Of a DNA stretch of 64,000 nt, positions 63,388 to 64,000 are shown in pieces (the first letter of the stretch is position 1; every line of letters begins with the position of its first letter). The translations under genes were made by a program, and so were the position numbers. This stretch comes from Staphylococcus saprophyticus subsp. saprophyticus ATCC 15305 = NCTC 7292 (lineage in GTDB: Bacteria; Bacillota; Bacilli; Staphylococcales; Staphylococcaceae): positions 2,046,001-2,110,000 of the forward strand of contig NC_007350.1 in assembly GCF_000010125.1 (NCBI RefSeq). Reading direction: 5' to 3'. Below the pieces are notes generated by a model that saw only the letters and a list, made by a program, of their open reading frames with translations, was not told the DNA's origin and did no database searches.

Positions 63388-63939
63388 TCAGACATTTATT
63401 GTTAAATCTTTATAATATCTAACATGTTTTTTCAGTGGATGATACTTGCTAAGTTCTGGGTATTCAAAATGATCAAAACGTTTCATACCAATTTTTTCCA
63501 TAACTTTGCGTGAAGCTTCGTTATTTTTTGAAGTGAAAGCATATACTTCTTCAATGCCTTGTTCTTTAGCATATTTTAATACCGCAGCTGCGCCCTCAGT
63601 TGCAAAGCCATTGCCCCATACTTCTGGAATTAGGCGCCACCCAATTTCATAAAATGGCAATTCTTCAAATGTGTATTTACTTTCTTTAGGAACATAATTC
63701 AAGCCAACAAACCCTAGCCAGCCATTTGTTTCTTTAAGTTCTACAGCGAATAATCCTATGCCATTTGATTGAATCGCTTCATCCATTTTTTTCATATCGT
63801 GTTCTGAACGTTTATAGCTTAATAAACTAGGAAAATATCTCCGAACTTGCCGATTGGCATTCATTTGTTGAAATGGTAATAAGTCTGTTTCTCGCCAATC
63901 ACGTAATCTCAACCGTTCAGTTTCAATATAAACTGTCAT
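63388..63939 (-). CDS. GNAT-family N-acetyltransferase (RimJ/RimL type)
   Basis: 183 aa with N-terminal ETERLRLRDWRETD, the GYEIGWRLIPEVWGNGFATEG acetyl-CoA-binding region (motif A), and N-x-x-S-x-x-V-M-E-K-I-G-M-K. This is the pattern of ribosomal-protein or small-molecule N-acetyltransferases; substrate unknown. The left-over 61 bases to the window end hold no gene. Confidence 0.87.
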   Translation of the reverse strand: MTVYIETERLRLRDWRETDLLPFQQMNANRQVRRYFPSLLSYKRSEHDMKKMDEAIQSNGIGLFAVELKETNGWLGFVGLNYVPKESKYTFEELPFYEIGWRLIPEVWGNGFATEGAAAVLKYAKEQGIEEVYAFTSKNNEASRKVMEKIGMKRFDHFEYPELSKYHPLKKHVRYYKDLTINV

Positions 63940-64000
63940 TCATTACACCTCTATACTTAAAGTAAATTTATATAGAAAAGTAACGCGTTATGAGCGCACT

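Noticed and set aside
1-64000. Prophage, insertion sequence, CRISPR array, toxin-antitoxin or defence island
   Set aside because: No transposase, integrase, phage structural, Cas, or restriction gene was found, and no repeat-spacer array; gene order and composition look like core genome throughout.

Overview
The window is a low-GC, densely packed stretch of a Firmicute chromosome that I assign to Staphylococcus. The protein set and order (sst iron transporter, nrdIEF, POT peptide transporters, hisC, recQ, ltaS, pabABC, queCDE, csbB-like transferase, mpfA, nagA, fruRKA, gtaB, norA, mgrA, uppP) follow the S. aureus arrangement as I remember it, and MgrA, NorA, GtaB and LtaS are close to their S. 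aureus counterparts without being identical. A coagulase-negative species is my inference. I see no prophage, insertion sequence, CRISPR array, rRNA or tRNA. This is core genome, so most of the interest lies in regulatory DNA and RNA.

Layout. 1-2303: Fe-siderophore ABC transporter sstABC under a perfect Fur box (sstC runs off the left edge). 2533-6493: class Ib ribonucleotide reductase nrdI-nrdE-nrdF with NrdR-type boxes upstream. 6929-8330: a DMT-family transporter followed by queF. 8513-11903: two tandem proton/oligopeptide transporters. 12361-15272: diacylglycerol-kinase-like protein, deoxyribonucleotidase, hisC-type aminotransferase. 15431-17907: glycine-betaine-type or ergothioneine-type ABC transporter with a fused permease/binding protein. 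18213-22819: recQ, an ABC-F protein and a ZIP metal transporter. 23039-25457: ltaS with a long upstream region carrying a PhoP-like array. 25648-30014: pxpBC, a small membrane protein and pabABC. 30076-32077: preQ1 riboswitch and queCDE. 32318-33231: two small membrane proteins. 33449-38823: csbB-like glycosyltransferase, aldo/keto reductase, mpfA, nagA. 39021-42724: fructose operon fruRKA. 42995-47635: ybaK-like deacylase, gtaB, an anchored protein, norA and a PPC-domain protein. 48281-53389: DUF1361 membrane pair, mdh, dedA, aldo/keto reductase, CobW-type GTPase. 53616-58730: mgrA, cydDC-type ABC exporter, uppP. 59002-60804: a sigma-B-type four-gene operon. 61037-63939: LysE exporter divergent from a MocR regulator, and a GNAT acetyltransferase.

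The genes fall into a few jobs: metal supply and sensing (sst, ZIP, CobW, mpfA), envelope building (ltaS, csbB-like, gtaB, uppP), queuosine and folate precursor synthesis (queF, queCDE, pabABC), sugar and peptide uptake (fru, nagA, POT), and efflux with its regulator (norA, mgrA).

The strongest unexplained signals are: (1) the leader of mpfA, with a four-codon ORF, an anti-Shine-Dalgarno hairpin and a second hairpin sitting between the Shine-Dalgarno and a TTG start; (2) five PhoP-type hexamers at exact 11-bp spacing upstream of ltaS; (3) a two-copy composite intergenic repeat ending in a conserved terminator, plus a larger family of related terminators; (4) a 13-bp palindrome between norA and the PPC gene whose two arms each hold a -10 hexamer; (5) a sigma-B operon encoding a charged protein made by a 69-residue internal duplication.
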